Positions 1 to 11,377 of a stretch of 54,952 nucleotides of DNA are shown one piece after another (position 1 is the stretch's first letter; each line of letters opens with the position of its first letter). Made by a program: the position numbers and the translations under genes. Source of the DNA: Anaerolineales bacterium (lineage in GTDB: Bacteria > Chloroflexota > Anaerolineae > Anaerolineales > Villigracilaceae). The stretch covers positions 1-54,952 of the forward strand of contig JAFGKO010000005.1 in NCBI GenBank assembly GCA_016928525.1, in the 5' to 3' direction. A model generated the notes under the pieces. It ran no database searches. It worked only from the letters and a program-made list of their open reading frames with translations, and was not told where the DNA came from.

Positions 1-1
1 A

Positions 2-73
2 GCTGATTTACTCAGTGATTACCTGCGGGCAGAACTGGCTGCTCCACGAATTCAGGCTTTCCTGCCCGCATAA
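2..73 (+). CDS. 3' end of an upstream gene (partial)
   Basis: An open frame enters from the left edge and ends at TAA 71-73. It encodes the last 23 residues of a protein, ending LAAPRIQAFLPA. The amphipathic, leucine- and alanine-rich tail looks like a real soluble C-terminus, but it is too short to assign to a family. It is read in the same direction as the next gene, 64 bases downstream. Confidence 0.45.
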   Translation, partial: ADLLSDYLRAELAAPRIQAFLPA

Positions 74-122
74 GCGAAAGTCCTGTCATAGAACAGATTT
101 GCGGTAAATGTTAGCGATATGG

Positions 123-128
123 TAAAAT
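123..128 (+). promoter_or_regulatory. Candidate -10 box (TAAAAT)
   Basis: TATGGTAAAAT ends 9 bases before the ATG at 138. The same TATGGTAAAAT string precedes the first tRNA-Ser gene at 52521. No clear -35 box is seen. The short distance leaves almost no 5' UTR. Confidence 0.35.
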
Positions 129-137
129 TGGTAGGTT

Positions 138-1142
138 ATGGAAATGGACAAGATCGAGACCCTTCCTCCACCGCCTGGAGTAGTTGGTTCGCTAAGGGCA
201 GGCTTTGATGCAATTGCATCCAATCTGTCGGTCATCTTGCTGCCACTCGCCTTGGATCTATTTCTCTGGCTGGGTCCGCGCTTGCGTGTAGATCAGCTTT
301 TCCGGCCTCTATTCGAAGAAATGTCTCGATACGCAAGATTTAGCGGTTTATCATCCTCAGATGTGAACGTTCTGCAAGAAAACACATCTCAATTCCTGGC
401 GCAGTTGCAACAGTATAACTTGCTCACCACTTTGCGCACTTTCCCGATCGGCGTTTTCAGCCTGTTGAGCGGAAGAATATCCAACCAAACTCCACTTGGT
501 TCATCACTTGTCATCCAGGTAGATTCTCTCATCACTTTGTCGGGATGGATCATATTTTTAACTCTGGTTGGCTGGGTGAGTGGTGCACTGTTTTTTCGAT
601 GGGTATCCTTGGTTGTGGTAGATCCACCTCTGTCAGTGCAATTTTATCTTAGCAAGTCGATCTTACAAACAATATTACTCTCTGTGTTATCCATCATGCT
701 GGCAATCATGATTGGCACGCCGTTAGTGGTTGTGATTGCATTGGTCATTACTGCAAGCCCGCTGCTGGCGCAAGGGTTATTGCTGGCCCTGGGTTTGCTC
801 TCTATGTGGCTGATTGTGCCTGTGTTCTTTACCCCGCATGGTATTTTTATGCACCAGCAAAATGCTATTACCTCGATTTCCACCAGTCTGCGAATGGCGC
901 GGTTTACGCTGCCCACCAGTAGTCTGTTTGTGTTGAGCGTGTTGTTGATTGCTTACGGCTTGAACTTTCTTTGGAATATCCCATCGCCCGATTCGTGGAT
1001 GACTCTGGTGGGAATAGCCGGGCATGCGTTCATTACGACATCGCTTTTAGCTGCCAGTTTTATATATTACCGCGACATGCAGGTCTGGTTACAAACTGTC
1101 CTTGATAGGTTAAAGGCAAATATACCAGCCAAGAAAGCTTAG
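138..1142 (+). CDS. Polytopic membrane protein, function unknown
   Basis: A 334-residue protein with a short cytoplasmic N-terminus containing a proline cluster (LPPPPG). About six hydrophobic segments follow, near residues 30-45, 135-160, 175-195, 200-228, 258-280 and 285-308. A hydrophilic stretch lies between the first two, near residues 50-125. No catalytic motif is visible. ATG 138 and ATG 144 are both possible starts, and neither has a good Shine-Dalgarno. The gene ends 24 bases before gyrB, so the two are probably co-transcribed. I do not recognise the family. Confidence 0.7.
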   Translation: MEMDKIETLPPPPGVVGSLRAGFDAIASNLSVILLPLALDLFLWLGPRLRVDQLFRPLFEEMSRYARFSGLSSSDVNVLQENTSQFLAQLQQYNLLTTLRTFPIGVFSLLSGRISNQTPLGSSLVIQVDSLITLSGWIIFLTLVGWVSGALFFRWVSLVVVDPPLSVQFYLSKSILQTILLSVLSIMLAIMIGTPLVVVIALVITASPLLAQGLLLALGLLSMWLIVPVFFTPHGIFMHQQNAITSISTSLRMARFTLPTSSLFVLSVLLIAYGLNFLWNIPSPDSWMTLVGIAGHAFITTSLLAASFIYYRDMQVWLQTVLDRLKANIPAKKA

Positions 1143-3077
<1,935 letters not shown>

Positions 3078-3094
3078 TTGTTCTTGATAAGTGG

Positions 3095-3126
3095 AAAAGA
3101 CCAGTCCTAAAGCTGGTCTTTTTTTC
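3095..3126 (+). terminator. Intrinsic terminator of gyrB
   Basis: AAGACCAG and CTGGTCTT form a stem with an 8-base loop, followed by a run of seven T. It lies 18 bases past the gyrB stop. Confidence 0.9.
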
Positions 3127-3234
3127 TTAATTTCTATGGGTTTGTTATGAAAGTACCACTCAATCTACCTTAAAGGTAGTGTAAAATGCTTGTAGGAAGG
3201 CTGATTTCAAAAACTTTCATTAATTTCTATTCTT

Positions 3235-6200
3235 ATGTTGCAGTCATTACGTTTCAATCTAACGCTGAACAAGGTTTTGCAGTTCATAGTTCTGGTTTAT
3301 CAGGCAGTCGCCGTGGTGGTCTTCATCGCTGCACTTTATTTCGCAGACGCCTGGCTAAAACAACCTTTCCTGGGTGCATTTTTTGAACCAACCATGACCC
3401 GCAATGATGCCGGGCCTACAAAACCAAGCGAGGCCTGGCAGTTGGTGAACCAGGGCGTGCAACACGGCGACCAGCTAATCTCCGTTGCGGGGGAGAAAAT
3501 CCGCAGTGCCCGGGATGTCGAGGATGTGCTGGAAGGTTACTTTCCGGGGGAGACGATACCTGTGGTCTTTTGGTCAACAGAAGGAGAATTACAAACCTAC
3601 GATGTGACATTGCACCGTTTCCCTGTCCCGGACCGCACCGCATACCTGGTTATTCCTTCACTTGTCAGTATCGCCTTCTTTGCGCTCAGCCTGTGGATTT
3701 TTGGCCTGCGTCGCAATGAACCGGCTGGGCGCGCCTTCACGATTTTTGCTTCTTCAATGGCAATTGTTGTCGGTACCTTTTTTGACCTTTACACATCCCA
3801 CCGGTTTTCATATCTCTGGGTACTAGCCTTGCCCCTGGCAGGCGGTGCACTGGTAGATTTGACGCTTTCCTTCCCACAGGAAGCCCGTTTTGTGATAGGA
3901 CGCCCCTATCTTCGCTGGGGAGGTTATGCAGTTGCGCTTGGTCTGGCAGGATATTCCTATGCCAGCATGTCTAATTTGGAACAACCGACAGCTTATTTCA
4001 TGGCCTGGTACGCTTCATACTTCTTTGATGCGCTGGCTATACTGTTTCACTTTGGTGTAACTGTTTACCGCGGTACCTCGGCACAATCTCCAGTTGTGAG
4101 AAGCCAGGCGCGTGTGGTGCTTATCGGAATTGTGCTGTCTTTGGGACCAGTAGGGATTTGGCTGGTGCTTTTCCCATTTGGACTGGTTTCTTTTTCCCCT
4201 TACTTGTTCTTTTCGGTCATTTTCTTTCCCCTGACCATTGGTTACACCATATTGCGTTATCGCCTGGTGCGGACTGATTTTTGGGTGCGACAGGGATTGG
4301 TCTATTCTATTCTTTCCCTCCTGACAGTTAGCAGCTATGCTTTGCTGGTGACCGGTTTCAGCCTGATTTTCAAAGATGCCATGCCAGCTAATAATCCGTA
4401 CGTGATTGGTGCTTTAGTCTTCATTTTAGCGGTTGTCTTGGATCCATTTCGGAAGCGTGTGCTCAATCTGGTTGATAATACCTTCTTTCGGGGGCAACGT
4501 GTCTTTGACCAGCGCCTGCGTGAATTCAGTCACCAAATGACCAGCGCCCTGGATATTCAGAACATAGGCCTGGTTCTGCGCCAGCAGATCATGGAGACGC
4601 TTGCGCCGGAATATATTCACATCTACACTTTTGACTCGCTCAGTGATCAATACGTCAGCCTGCCAGATATTGACGGTCGCCCCAGCAGCGATGTACGTTT
4701 TTCAGCACGAAGTTCATTGGCGCAATACTTTACTAGTGAGCGTTTACCATTGTATTTAGATGGCGTTACCTTGTCACCAAACTTAAAGGCGGAAGAATCA
4801 CGGCTGAAATTACTTGGAGCTCAGCTGTTCGTTGGTTTGGCCGGAAAGGACGGGCCAACAGGCTGGTTGGCGCTTGGCCAGCGTTTGTCCAGGCAACCTT
4901 ACACGCCTCAGGATTTGACCTTTCTCGAGAACCTGGCAGACCAGGCTTCGGTCGCGATTGGACGCGTTCAGACTGTTGCCAATCTGGAACGCCGCATCCA
5001 GGAAATGAACGCCCTGACGCGCGTATCCCAGGGCGTCAATATTACATTAACTTTTGACGATGTCATGGAGTTGATCTTCGCGCAGACCGGACAAATCATC
5101 CCGGCTAGTGAATTCCACATCACGCTATATAGCAAAGCTGGTGATTATTACTATTATGCCTTCTGCGTAGACAACAGGGAGCGCCTGGAGGAACGAGAGA
5201 ATATTCCTCTACCTGTAACTCTAGGGCTGGGGCAAGAAGTGATCAGTAAGGGTCGCCCGATTTTAACGCAAGACTACCTGCGCGAGTGCCAGGCTCGCAA
5301 TGTGACGCCTGCATTTCAGAATGTGTTTGCCTGGATGGGTGTTCCGCTTAATGCCGGCGCAGAAACAATTGGTTCATTGGGGATTGGCAGCCGTGATGCC
5401 AGTGTTATCTACTCGCGTGCACAACTTGACTTGCTACAAGCTGTCGCTGACCAGACCGCTGGCGCTATTGTCAAAGCTCGCCTTCTGGAAGAGACACAGC
5501 AGCGCGCTTTCCAGCTTTCGACCTTGAACGATTTGACACGACAGCTAACCTCTACACTTGAGTTGGAGCCTTTACTGCAAAACATTTTGGAGAATGCGGT
5601 CAACATTCTTAACTGTGAAGCGGGTAGCCTGTTCCTGGTTGATGAACAGACAGATGATCTGGTCTTCAAAGTGACGGTTGGGCCGCCTACCTCGGCTGAA
5701 TTGATCGGACAACGCGTTCCGGCGGGGAGTGGGATTGTTGGTCGCGCCGCGCAAACGCGTCAGCCAATCGTGGAGAACCAGGGACAAACATCTACTGCAC
5801 GTTTTACTGCTGCAGATCAACAAACTGGTTTTACCAGTAGATCCCTGCTCGCTGTGCCTCTGTTATATAAGGACCACGTCATTGGCGTGATTGAAGTGAT
5901 CAACCGTAAGGATAGAATACCATTCGTCGAAGATGATCAAACTTTGCTGTCCGCTTTCGCCGGGCAGGCAGCGGTGGGTATTGAGAACGCCCGCTTATTT
6001 ACGCTTACCGACCAAGAACTGGCTGCCCGTGTGGAAGAACTTTCGGTTATGCAGCGTATTGGTCGCGAGTTGAATGCCAGCCTTGAAACCGATCGCGCTA
6101 TGCGCATTACATTGGAATGGGCAATGCGCCAGTCAAAAGCAGAAGCCGGGTTGATCGGGATGCTGGCGGACGAAAAGTTACGTGTCATGGCCGAACAAGG

Positions 6201-7227
6201 ATACGGTGACCTGAAGGAACACTTTGTAGACGGTTTATTGCCATTGGATATACCCACTGTAAAGTCTGCAATGCAAACGGCTCAACCTCAGCAAGTCTCT
6301 CTGCAGTCCGATGCCGAGGGGAGCATTCTACCCGGGACGCACACCCAGATTGTGATCCCGATTCGGCGCGAGGCGGAGGTTATCGGGTTGTTGTTCCTCG
6401 AAAGCGTAAGTGACACGCAACAAGATGTCGCTTTCCTCAATCGGCTCAGTGACCAGGCCGCTATAGCCATTTCGAATGCCCAATTATATGAAGAGGTTCA
6501 GCAAGCGAACAATGCCAAGAGTGAGTTTGTCTCATTTGTGGCACATGAACTTAAAAATCCGATGACCTCCATTAAGGGATATACGGAATTGCTTTCGGCT
6601 GGCGCAGTCGGTCCGATTAATGAAATGCAGACCAATTTCTTGACTACAATCCGTTCGAATGTGGAACGTATGTCGACGCTCGTTTCGGACTTGAACGACA
6701 ACGCCAAAATCGAAGCCGGACGCCTCCGCCTGGAATACAAGGCTGTGGATGTACACGATGTGGTGGATGAGGTGGTCCGATCCACTCGCCGCCAAATTGA
6801 GGATAAAAAGCAAGAACTCCAACTAGATGTACCTGATACGATGCCCCATATCTGGGCCGACCGCACACGCATTGGTCAAATACTGACGAATTTGGTGAGC
6901 AATGCCCACAAGTACACGCCTGAAGGCGGAAAGATCATTTTCGGCGCTGCGGTGGCTGCAAATCAATGGGATCCCGGTGGCGCGGCGCAGGTTGTGCATA
7001 TCTGGGTTAAAGACAACGGGATTGGCATCAGCCCGGAAGATCAACCGAAGATATTTGGCAAGTTTTTCCGCTCCGATGATCAAAAAGCTCGCGAGGTGCC
7101 GGGTAGTGGCCTGGGTTTGAACATCACAAGGAGTCTGGTGGAAATGCAAGGGGGAAAGATCTGGTTTGAGAGCGAATACCGTAAAGGAACGACCTTCCAT
7201 TTCACCATCCCGGTGGCAGAGGAATAA
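3235..7227 (+). CDS. Multi-GAF membrane sensor histidine kinase with PDZ-like domain (orphan)
   Basis: A 1330-residue hybrid-free sensor kinase. After one membrane segment (about 16-38) comes an extracytoplasmic PDZ-like module (about 60-127, with GDQLISVAGEKIRSARDV). A block of about eight membrane helices follows (138-405), then four GAF-type domains (roughly 440-590, 600-750, 760-930 and 940-1075). The C-terminal kinase has the HisKA H-box SFVAHELKNPMTS with phospho-acceptor His1104, the N-box NLVSNAHKYTPEGG near 1219, G1 DNGIGISPED near 1260, and G2 GSGLGLNITRSLVEMQGG. No receiver domain or response regulator gene is adjacent, so its partner is elsewhere. A FIST protein gene follows after 7 bases. 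The start at ATG 3235 lacks a good ribosome site; TTG 3238 is an alternative. Confidence 0.9.
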   Translation: MLQSLRFNLTLNKVLQFIVLVYQAVAVVVFIAALYFADAWLKQPFLGAFFEPTMTRNDAGPTKPSEAWQLVNQGVQHGDQLISVAGEKIRSARDVEDVLEGYFPGETIPVVFWSTEGELQTYDVTLHRFPVPDRTAYLVIPSLVSIAFFALSLWIFGLRRNEPAGRAFTIFASSMAIVVGTFFDLYTSHRFSYLWVLALPLAGGALVDLTLSFPQEARFVIGRPYLRWGGYAVALGLAGYSYASMSNLEQPTAYFMAWYASYFFDALAILFHFGVTVYRGTSAQSPVVRSQARVVLIGIVLSLGPVGIWLVLFPFGLVSFSPYLFFSVIFFPLTIGYTILRYRLVRTDFWVRQGLVYSILSLLTVSSYALLVTGFSLIFKDAMPANNPYVIGALVFILAVVLDPFRKRVLNLVDNTFFRGQRVFDQRLREFSHQMTSALDIQNIGLVLRQQIMETLAPEYIHIYTFDSLSDQYVSLPDIDGRPSSDVRFSARSSLAQYFTSERLPLYLDGVTLSPNLKAEESRLKLLGAQLFVGLAGKDGPTGWLALGQRLSRQPYTPQDLTFLENLADQASVAIGRVQTVANLERRIQEMNALTRVSQGVNITLTFDDVMELIFAQTGQIIPASEFHITLYSKAGDYYYYAFCVDNRERLEERENIPLPVTLGLGQEVISKGRPILTQDYLRECQARNVTPAFQNVFAWMGVPLNAGAETIGSLGIGSRDASVIYSRAQLDLLQAVADQTAGAIVKARLLEETQQRAFQLSTLNDLTRQLTSTLELEPLLQNILENAVNILNCEAGSLFLVDEQTDDLVFKVTVGPPTSAELIGQRVPAGSGIVGRAAQTRQPIVENQGQTSTARFTAADQQTGFTSRSLLAVPLLYKDHVIGVIEVINRKDRIPFVEDDQTLLSAFAGQAAVGIENARLFTLTDQELAARVEELSVMQRIGRELNASLETDRAMRITLEWAMRQSKAEAGLIGMLADEKLRVMAEQGYGDLKEHFVDGLLPLDIPTVKSAMQTAQPQQVSLQSDAEGSILPGTHTQIVIPIRREAEVIGLLFLESVSDTQQDVAFLNRLSDQAAIAISNAQLYEEVQQANNAKSEFVSFVAHELKNPMTSIKGYTELLSAGAVGPINEMQTNFLTTIRSNVERMSTLVSDLNDNAKIEAGRLRLEYKAVDVHDVVDEVVRSTRRQIEDKKQELQLDVPDTMPHIWADRTRIGQILTNLVSNAHKYTPEGGKIIFGAAVAANQWDPGGAAQVVHIWVKDNGIGISPEDQPKIFGKFFRSDDQKAREVPGSGLGLNITRSLVEMQGGKIWFESEYRKGTTFHFTIPVAEE

Positions 7228-7234
7228 AATCACC

Positions 7235-8398
7235 ATGACGTTTCATGCTGCTGTTGGACAGGCGCAAGCCCTGGATGGCCGCGAAGCCAGCTTACAGGCC
7301 ACACATCAAGCCTTGAACCGCCTTGGTGCGGTTGCACCTGGGCTGGGGATTGTGATTTCATCCCATCAATACCAGGCGCGTGATGTTGCCAGTGGCGCCT
7401 CGAGTTTACTCGGTGACGCTCCGTTGATTGGCTTTAGCACGCCAGCCGGATTGACCGGAGAAGGGTTGCATGCACACTCTGTAGTTGTGGCTATTCTCAG
7501 TACCGAGGAAATCGAAGCCAAAGCGCATTGGTTACCTGGCTATGCCCAGAGCAGCCGCGAGACAGCCACTCAATTGGAAATGTTGCTTTCTGGCAAGCAG
7601 GCACAAAACATCATTTGCTTTGCGGATGGATTCAATGGAGATGCAGAACAGTTTTGCAACTCGTTATCTTCAAAGGCATTTCGAATAGTAGGTGGGCTGT
7701 CATCCGGTGATTTGCATACGGGAAACACATACCAAATTGCCGGCAACCAGACCGGTACCGGTGCGTTGGCCTCGTTGATCTTCAGCCATAATTTGCGGAT
7801 GGGTGTTGGCCGCGCTCATGGCTGGGATCCTGTTGGTAGCCATATGCGCGTTACACGTTCACGCGGTTTCTGGCTGCGTACGCTTGATGCTCGACCTGCG
7901 TCTGAAACCTATGCCGAACTGTTTGGTTCTCCAGCCCGCGAGTGGAGTTTTCCTCCTCTCAGCCATATGGCGCGCTTGTATCCGCTTGGGATGGAACAAG
8001 GCGACGAACTAATAATTCGCGCACCAATCCGCGTTGAAGCTGATGGCAGTTTCCGCATGAATGCATCCGTTCGCGATGGCGCAGATGCTTTTGTACTGGT
8101 CGGTAGCCGGGCGAGTTGCCACAAAGCAGCTCAGCAGGCGACTCAGCAGGCCTTGCGCGAACTGGATGGAGTCAAACCGGCATTTGCGCTTGTGTTGGTG
8201 GACATTGCCTGGCAAATGCTGCTTAAGGCCACCCCCGGTGTAGAGATCACCGCTATACAGGAAATCATTGGCGAGAACGTTCCCATAGCCGGAGGTTATA
8301 CGTTGGGACAAATTATCCCCGGAAAGGATACTACTGCCCCGGGATTTTTGAACCAGCACATTGTAGTGGTTTTGTTTGGGGAAGAAAAACAGAAGTAA
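7235..8398 (+). CDS. FIST N- and C-domain sensory protein
   Basis: The protein has 387 residues when started at ATG 7235. That start is preferred because AGAGGAA at 7218-7224 lies upstream and the longer frame from 7166 only overlaps the kinase. The N-terminal FIST domain includes the GxGxASLIF-type segment (GTGALASLIFSHNLRMGVGRAHGW). The FIST_C half ends with IPIAGGYTLGQI-like sequence and PGFLNQHIVVVLFGEE. FIST domains are known as ligand-binding sensory modules, probably for amino acids, and often sit beside kinases or cyclases. Here the domain is a separate soluble protein that may feed a signal to the kinase just upstream; the link is inferred from co-orientation and spacing. Confidence 0.85.
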   Translation: MTFHAAVGQAQALDGREASLQATHQALNRLGAVAPGLGIVISSHQYQARDVASGASSLLGDAPLIGFSTPAGLTGEGLHAHSVVVAILSTEEIEAKAHWLPGYAQSSRETATQLEMLLSGKQAQNIICFADGFNGDAEQFCNSLSSKAFRIVGGLSSGDLHTGNTYQIAGNQTGTGALASLIFSHNLRMGVGRAHGWDPVGSHMRVTRSRGFWLRTLDARPASETYAELFGSPAREWSFPPLSHMARLYPLGMEQGDELIIRAPIRVEADGSFRMNASVRDGADAFVLVGSRASCHKAAQQATQQALRELDGVKPAFALVLVDIAWQMLLKATPGVEITAIQEIIGENVPIAGGYTLGQIIPGKDTTAPGFLNQHIVVVLFGEEKQK

Positions 8399-8419
8399 AT
8401 TTCTAACGTGAGATATAAG

Positions 8420-8444
8420 AAGCCCGGCTCCATGAGCCGGGCTT
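8420..8444. terminator. Bidirectional hairpin between FIST gene and trpB2
   Basis: AAGCCCGGCTC and GAGCCGGGCTT form a perfect 11-bp stem around a CAT loop between two converging genes. The downstream base run is T-rich on the minus side (CTTATAT) and weak on the plus side. Confidence 0.75.
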
Positions 8445-8470
8445 CCACTATAGGGAAGACAGCTTTTCGC

Positions 8471-9844
8471 CTATGCGGGAATTTTTACCTGCGGCAGGTT
8501 TTCCATTGCTGCTTGGATAGCCTCAGCAGGATACTCGTAATCTTCCAATTTACCACTCAGGTACACATCGTATGCTGCCAGGTCGAAGTGACCGTGACCG
8601 GAGAAATTGAACAAGATGACTCGTTTCTCGCCTTTGGCTTTGGCATCCAACGCCTCATCGATGACAACGCGTATGGCATGTGCGGTCTCCGGTGCGGGGA
8701 TGATGCCTTCGGCTTTTGCAAAGGTCACTGCGGCTTCGAAGGTTGCGCGCTGCTTGACGGATACTGCGTCGATCAAGCCCGCATCGCAGAACGCGGACAT
8801 GCTGGGCGCCATGCCGTGATAACGTAATCCACCAGCGTGGATGGCAGGCGGGACAAAGTCATGCCCGAGTGTGTGCATCTTGACGATGGGAGCCATTTTA
8901 GCAGTATCGCCATAATCAAAGGTATATACACCTCTTGTAATGGACGGAGTGGCAGTTGGTTCAACAGCTACCAGGCGGGCGCGTTGGCCGTCTTTGAGAT
9001 TTTGGCGCAGGAACGGATAGGCCAAACCAGCAAAGTTTGAACCACCGCCCACACAGCCGATCACCACATCCGGGTATTCACCGGCTAAATCCATCTGCTT
9101 AAGCGCTTCTTCACCGATTACGGTCTGATGCATCAGTACATGATTGAGCACCGAACCGAGACTATATTTTTTCTTACCTTCGGAAGTGACGGCCACCTCG
9201 ACCGCCTCCGAGATGGCGATGCCAAGCGAGCCGCTACAGTCGGGATCTTTTTCCAGGATCATGCGTCCAAACTGGGTTCTGTCTGTGGGACTGGCATATA
9301 TCTCAGCGCCGTATGTTTGCATCATAATTCGGCGATAGGGCTTTTGTTGGTATGAAACCTTGACCATGTACACTTCCAAATCGAGCCCGAAGAAATTACA
9401 GGCCAGCGAAAGCGCCGAGCCCCATTGTCCGGCACCGGTCTCGGTAGTCAGAGCCTTGGTCCCGGCAGCTTTGTTGTAGAAGGCCTGGGCGATGGCAGTA
9501 TTAGGTTTGTGGCTGCCAGCCGGGGAGACGCTTTCATTCTTGAAATAGATATGGGCCGGAGTATCGAGAGCTTTTTCCAGGCGGGTGGCACGGATCAAGG
9601 GAGTAGGGCGGTATAGTTTGTAGATATCGCGCACTTCTTCGGGGATATCAATATAGGCATCGGTGGAAATTTCCTGCATGATCAATTCCATTGGGAACAG
9701 CACGGACAGGAAATCGGGTGTGACTGGTTCAAGCGTACCAGGATGCAACACCGGGGTAGGTGGAACCGGACTATCTGCCATCACGTTGTACCAGGATTTC
9801 GGCAGATCAGATTGGTTCAAGAGGAAACGGGTTTGTTCGGACAT
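8471..9844 (-). CDS. trpB: TrpB2-type tryptophan synthase beta-like PLP enzyme
   Basis: A 457-residue PLP enzyme of fold type II, in the TrpB2 (TrpB-related) subgroup. It would condense indole, or a related nucleophile, with serine or phosphoserine. The PLP lysine is in [11 protein letters not shown] (about Lys113). The glycine-rich phosphate loop is [15 protein letters not shown], and [10 protein letters not shown] is the TrpB-like ETGAGQ motif. The N-terminus is longer than in TrpB1. The start is fixed by the sequence: the upstream ATG at 9856 is itself part of ATGGAGG, and this GGAGG (9850-9854) is the ribosome site for ATG 9844. No trpA is nearby, which is usual for TrpB2. Confidence 0.9.
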   Translation of the reverse strand: MSEQTRFLLNQSDLPKSWYNVMADSPVPPTPVLHPGTLEPVTPDFLSVLFPMELIMQEISTDAYIDIPEEVRDIYKLYRPTPLIRATRLEKALDTPAHIYFKNESVSPAGSHKPNTAIAQAFYNKAAGTKALTTETGAGQWGSALSLACNFFGLDLEVYMVKVSYQQKPYRRIMMQTYGAEIYASPTDRTQFGRMILEKDPDCSGSLGIAISEAVEVAVTSEGKKKYSLGSVLNHVLMHQTVIGEEALKQMDLAGEYPDVVIGCVGGGSNFAGLAYPFLRQNLKDGQRARLVAVEPTATPSITRGVYTFDYGDTAKMAPIVKMHTLGHDFVPPAIHAGGLRYHGMAPSMSAFCDAGLIDAVSVKQRATFEAAVTFAKAEGIIPAPETAHAIRVVIDEALDAKAKGEKRVILFNFSGHGHFDLAAYDVYLSGKLEDYEYPAEAIQAAMENLPQVKIPA

Positions 9845-9941
9845 GGGAACCTCCATAAAATTTACGAATGGTGATTTACGATTTTGAATCTAGATTTACG
9901 GTTGTCATCGATTACTGAGGAACAGCTTACAAATCTATTCC

Positions 9942-9980
9942 TTATCTGTGTTTATCTGTGTACATCTGTAGTCTGTGGTT
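9942..9980. repeat. Short tandem-like ATCTGTG repeat
   Basis: TTATCTGTGT appears twice at 10-bp period and is followed by ACATCTGTAG and GTCTGTGG. It sits in the 190-bp spacer between trpB2 and trpS. No gene was seen in this spacer, which also carries an AT-rich 'atttacgat' doublet at 9868-9898. Confidence 0.5.
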
Positions 9981-10036
9981 CCCTTCAAGGCGGGTGAAAA
10001 GCGATATGCAAAAACATATAAACCTCCAAATTCGTT

Positions 10037-11077
10037 TTAGCAAAAAATTCCTGCGATATTGTTTGCGAGCACCTTATCGCTAAATGACTGACTGTGCAGA
10101 AGCCCCATTTTTTCATAAGCTTCTTCCAGGGTTTGCTGTGCGATGAATTTGGCCTTTACAGTGCCGCTGAATAACACTTCAAGTAACATCTTGGGGTGGG
10201 ATATATACTCAGCGCGTTGCTCGCGCAATGGCGCAAGATAGGCGTTCAGCGCCTCAATCAATCGGCGCTTGACTTCCACATCGCCAACCTTACCTTCTCG
10301 GTAGCGGATCTTGAAATCTTCCACCTGATCTTTATCGGGGTTAAAGATGTCATGATAGGCAAAGACCGGATTGCCGTCCACATGCCCGAGGTCCGTGGCA
10401 TGGATGCGTGTCGGGTCGGTGTACATTGACATCACCTTATGTTCCACCTCTTCCTCCGAGTCGCGCAGATAAATCGCGTTTCCGTAAGATGTGTGCATGG
10501 TGCGGTTATCCGCACCGGGCAGGCGCGCCGCGTCGGAAAGCAACGCTTCAGGTTCCGGAAAAGTCTCTCCGTACGTCTGGTTGAAACGCCGGGCGATCTC
10601 GCGCGCCAGTTCAATATGCGGGAGTTGGTCTTCGCCTACCGGCACGACCTGGGCTTTGTAGAGCAGGATGTCCGCTGCCTGCAAGACCGGGTACGTCAAC
10701 AGGCCAAGCGAGGGTTGCAAGTTCAACTCTTTGATCTGTTCTTTGTAAGTCGGCATGCGTTCCAGCCGGGCCACCGTTGTCAGCATACTGAACAGCAACG
10801 AGAGTTGCGCGTGCTCCGGGATGATGGATTGCAACACAATCGTTGACCGTGACGGATCGATACCCGTTGCCAGCCAATCAGCCAGCATGTTCAGGATGTT
10901 CTCCTGAATGTGTTCGGATTGCGCATGGCCCGTCGTCAGTACGTGCAGGTCAGCCACCAGGAAGAAGCACTCGTGCGTGTCTTGCAAACGCTTCCAGTTC
11001 TCCAATGTTCCCACCAGATGGCCTATATGACGCGGTCCGGTGGGACGATGTCCCGTGAGAATTCGTTTTTTAGACAT
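10037..11077 (-). CDS. trpS: Tryptophanyl-tRNA synthetase
   Basis: Class Ic synthetase that charges tRNA-Trp; 346 residues from ATG 11077, with AAGGAAG a few bases upstream. The longer reading frame above this start belongs to leader and repeat sequence. The N-terminal signature is intact: GHRPTGPRHIGHL contains the HIGH motif near residues 16-19. Further family features are GEDQLPHIELARE and MYTDPTRI...GNPVFAYHD. The second signature, normally KMSKS, reads TMHTS in DNRTMHTSYGNAI, so both lysines are missing. It is controlled by the Trp-specific T-box upstream, which argues that the gene is functional and senses tryptophan starvation. Confidence 0.93.
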   Translation of the reverse strand: MSKKRILTGHRPTGPRHIGHLVGTLENWKRLQDTHECFFLVADLHVLTTGHAQSEHIQENILNMLADWLATGIDPSRSTIVLQSIIPEHAQLSLLFSMLTTVARLERMPTYKEQIKELNLQPSLGLLTYPVLQAADILLYKAQVVPVGEDQLPHIELAREIARRFNQTYGETFPEPEALLSDAARLPGADNRTMHTSYGNAIYLRDSEEEVEHKVMSMYTDPTRIHATDLGHVDGNPVFAYHDIFNPDKDQVEDFKIRYREGKVGDVEVKRRLIEALNAYLAPLREQRAEYISHPKMLLEVLFSGTVKAKFIAQQTLEEAYEKMGLLHSQSFSDKVLANNIAGIFC

Positions 11078-11108
11078 AGCGGCTTCCTTACTCAAAAGGG
11101 ACTCTGGC

Positions 11109-11318
11109 TCACGGAACGAAGACCGGTCCCGCACCTTCCTGGATACTTCGACCTTGCTCAGCACAGGCTTCCAGCCTGCGCGCCGCGAAAACGACCTCCG
11201 CCGCCAGCTCAATAGACTCTGCTACCTGCCCGCAGTGACGTTCCTGCATCGGATTTTCAGTCTCTATCGGCGCTTTAGCAGTCTTGGTAACAACGTTCGT
11301 TTCAGTTTGTGTGTTCAT
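11109..11318 (-). CDS. Possible 69-codon ORF between T-box and trpS
   Basis: ATG 11318 is preceded by TTAAGGAGA, a good ribosome site, and the frame runs 69 codons to TGA 31 bases before trpS. The first half (MNTQTETNVVTKTAKAP...) looks unremarkable. The second half is made from dispersed repeat sequence (CAGGCTGGAAGCCTG and the TTCGAC/GCTCAG element). It may be a short co-regulated protein or simply translated leader DNA. Confidence 0.35.
   Translation of the reverse strand: MNTQTETNVVTKTAKAPIETENPMQERHCGQVAESIELAAEVVFAARRLEACAEQGRSIQEGAGPVFVP
11145..11167. repeat. Copy of the TTCGAC-GCTCAG dispersed repeat
   Basis: ACTTCGACCTTGCTCAGCAC followed by AGG. It shares the TTCGAC..GCTCAG core with copies inside secA (43352) and miaB (51900). 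It is followed directly by the palindrome CAGGCTTCCAGCCTG. Confidence 0.6.
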
Positions 11319-11333
11319 TTTTTTCTCCTTAAT

Positions 11334-11367
11334 CTCCCTCTCCCCATGAGAGAGGGCCGGGGTGAGG
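11334..11367. repeat. CTCCCTCTCCCC/GGGGTGAGG palindromic repeat in the trpS leader
   Basis: CCCTCTC and GAGAGGG flank a short loop and the element ends GGGGTGAGG. It belongs to the same family as the elements inside mutM and elp3 and before acnA. It lies just downstream of the T-box terminator. Confidence 0.65.
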
Positions 11368-11377
11368 ATGAGCTAAC

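Noticed and set aside
8408..8827. 139-codon plus-strand ORF over trpB2
   Set aside because: It starts next to the terminator hairpin and is antisense to trpB2, with no independent support.
11078..11212. N-terminal extension of TrpRS
   Set aside because: It consists of leader and repeat DNA; the family start MSKKRILTGHRPTG and AAGGAAG fit ATG 11077.
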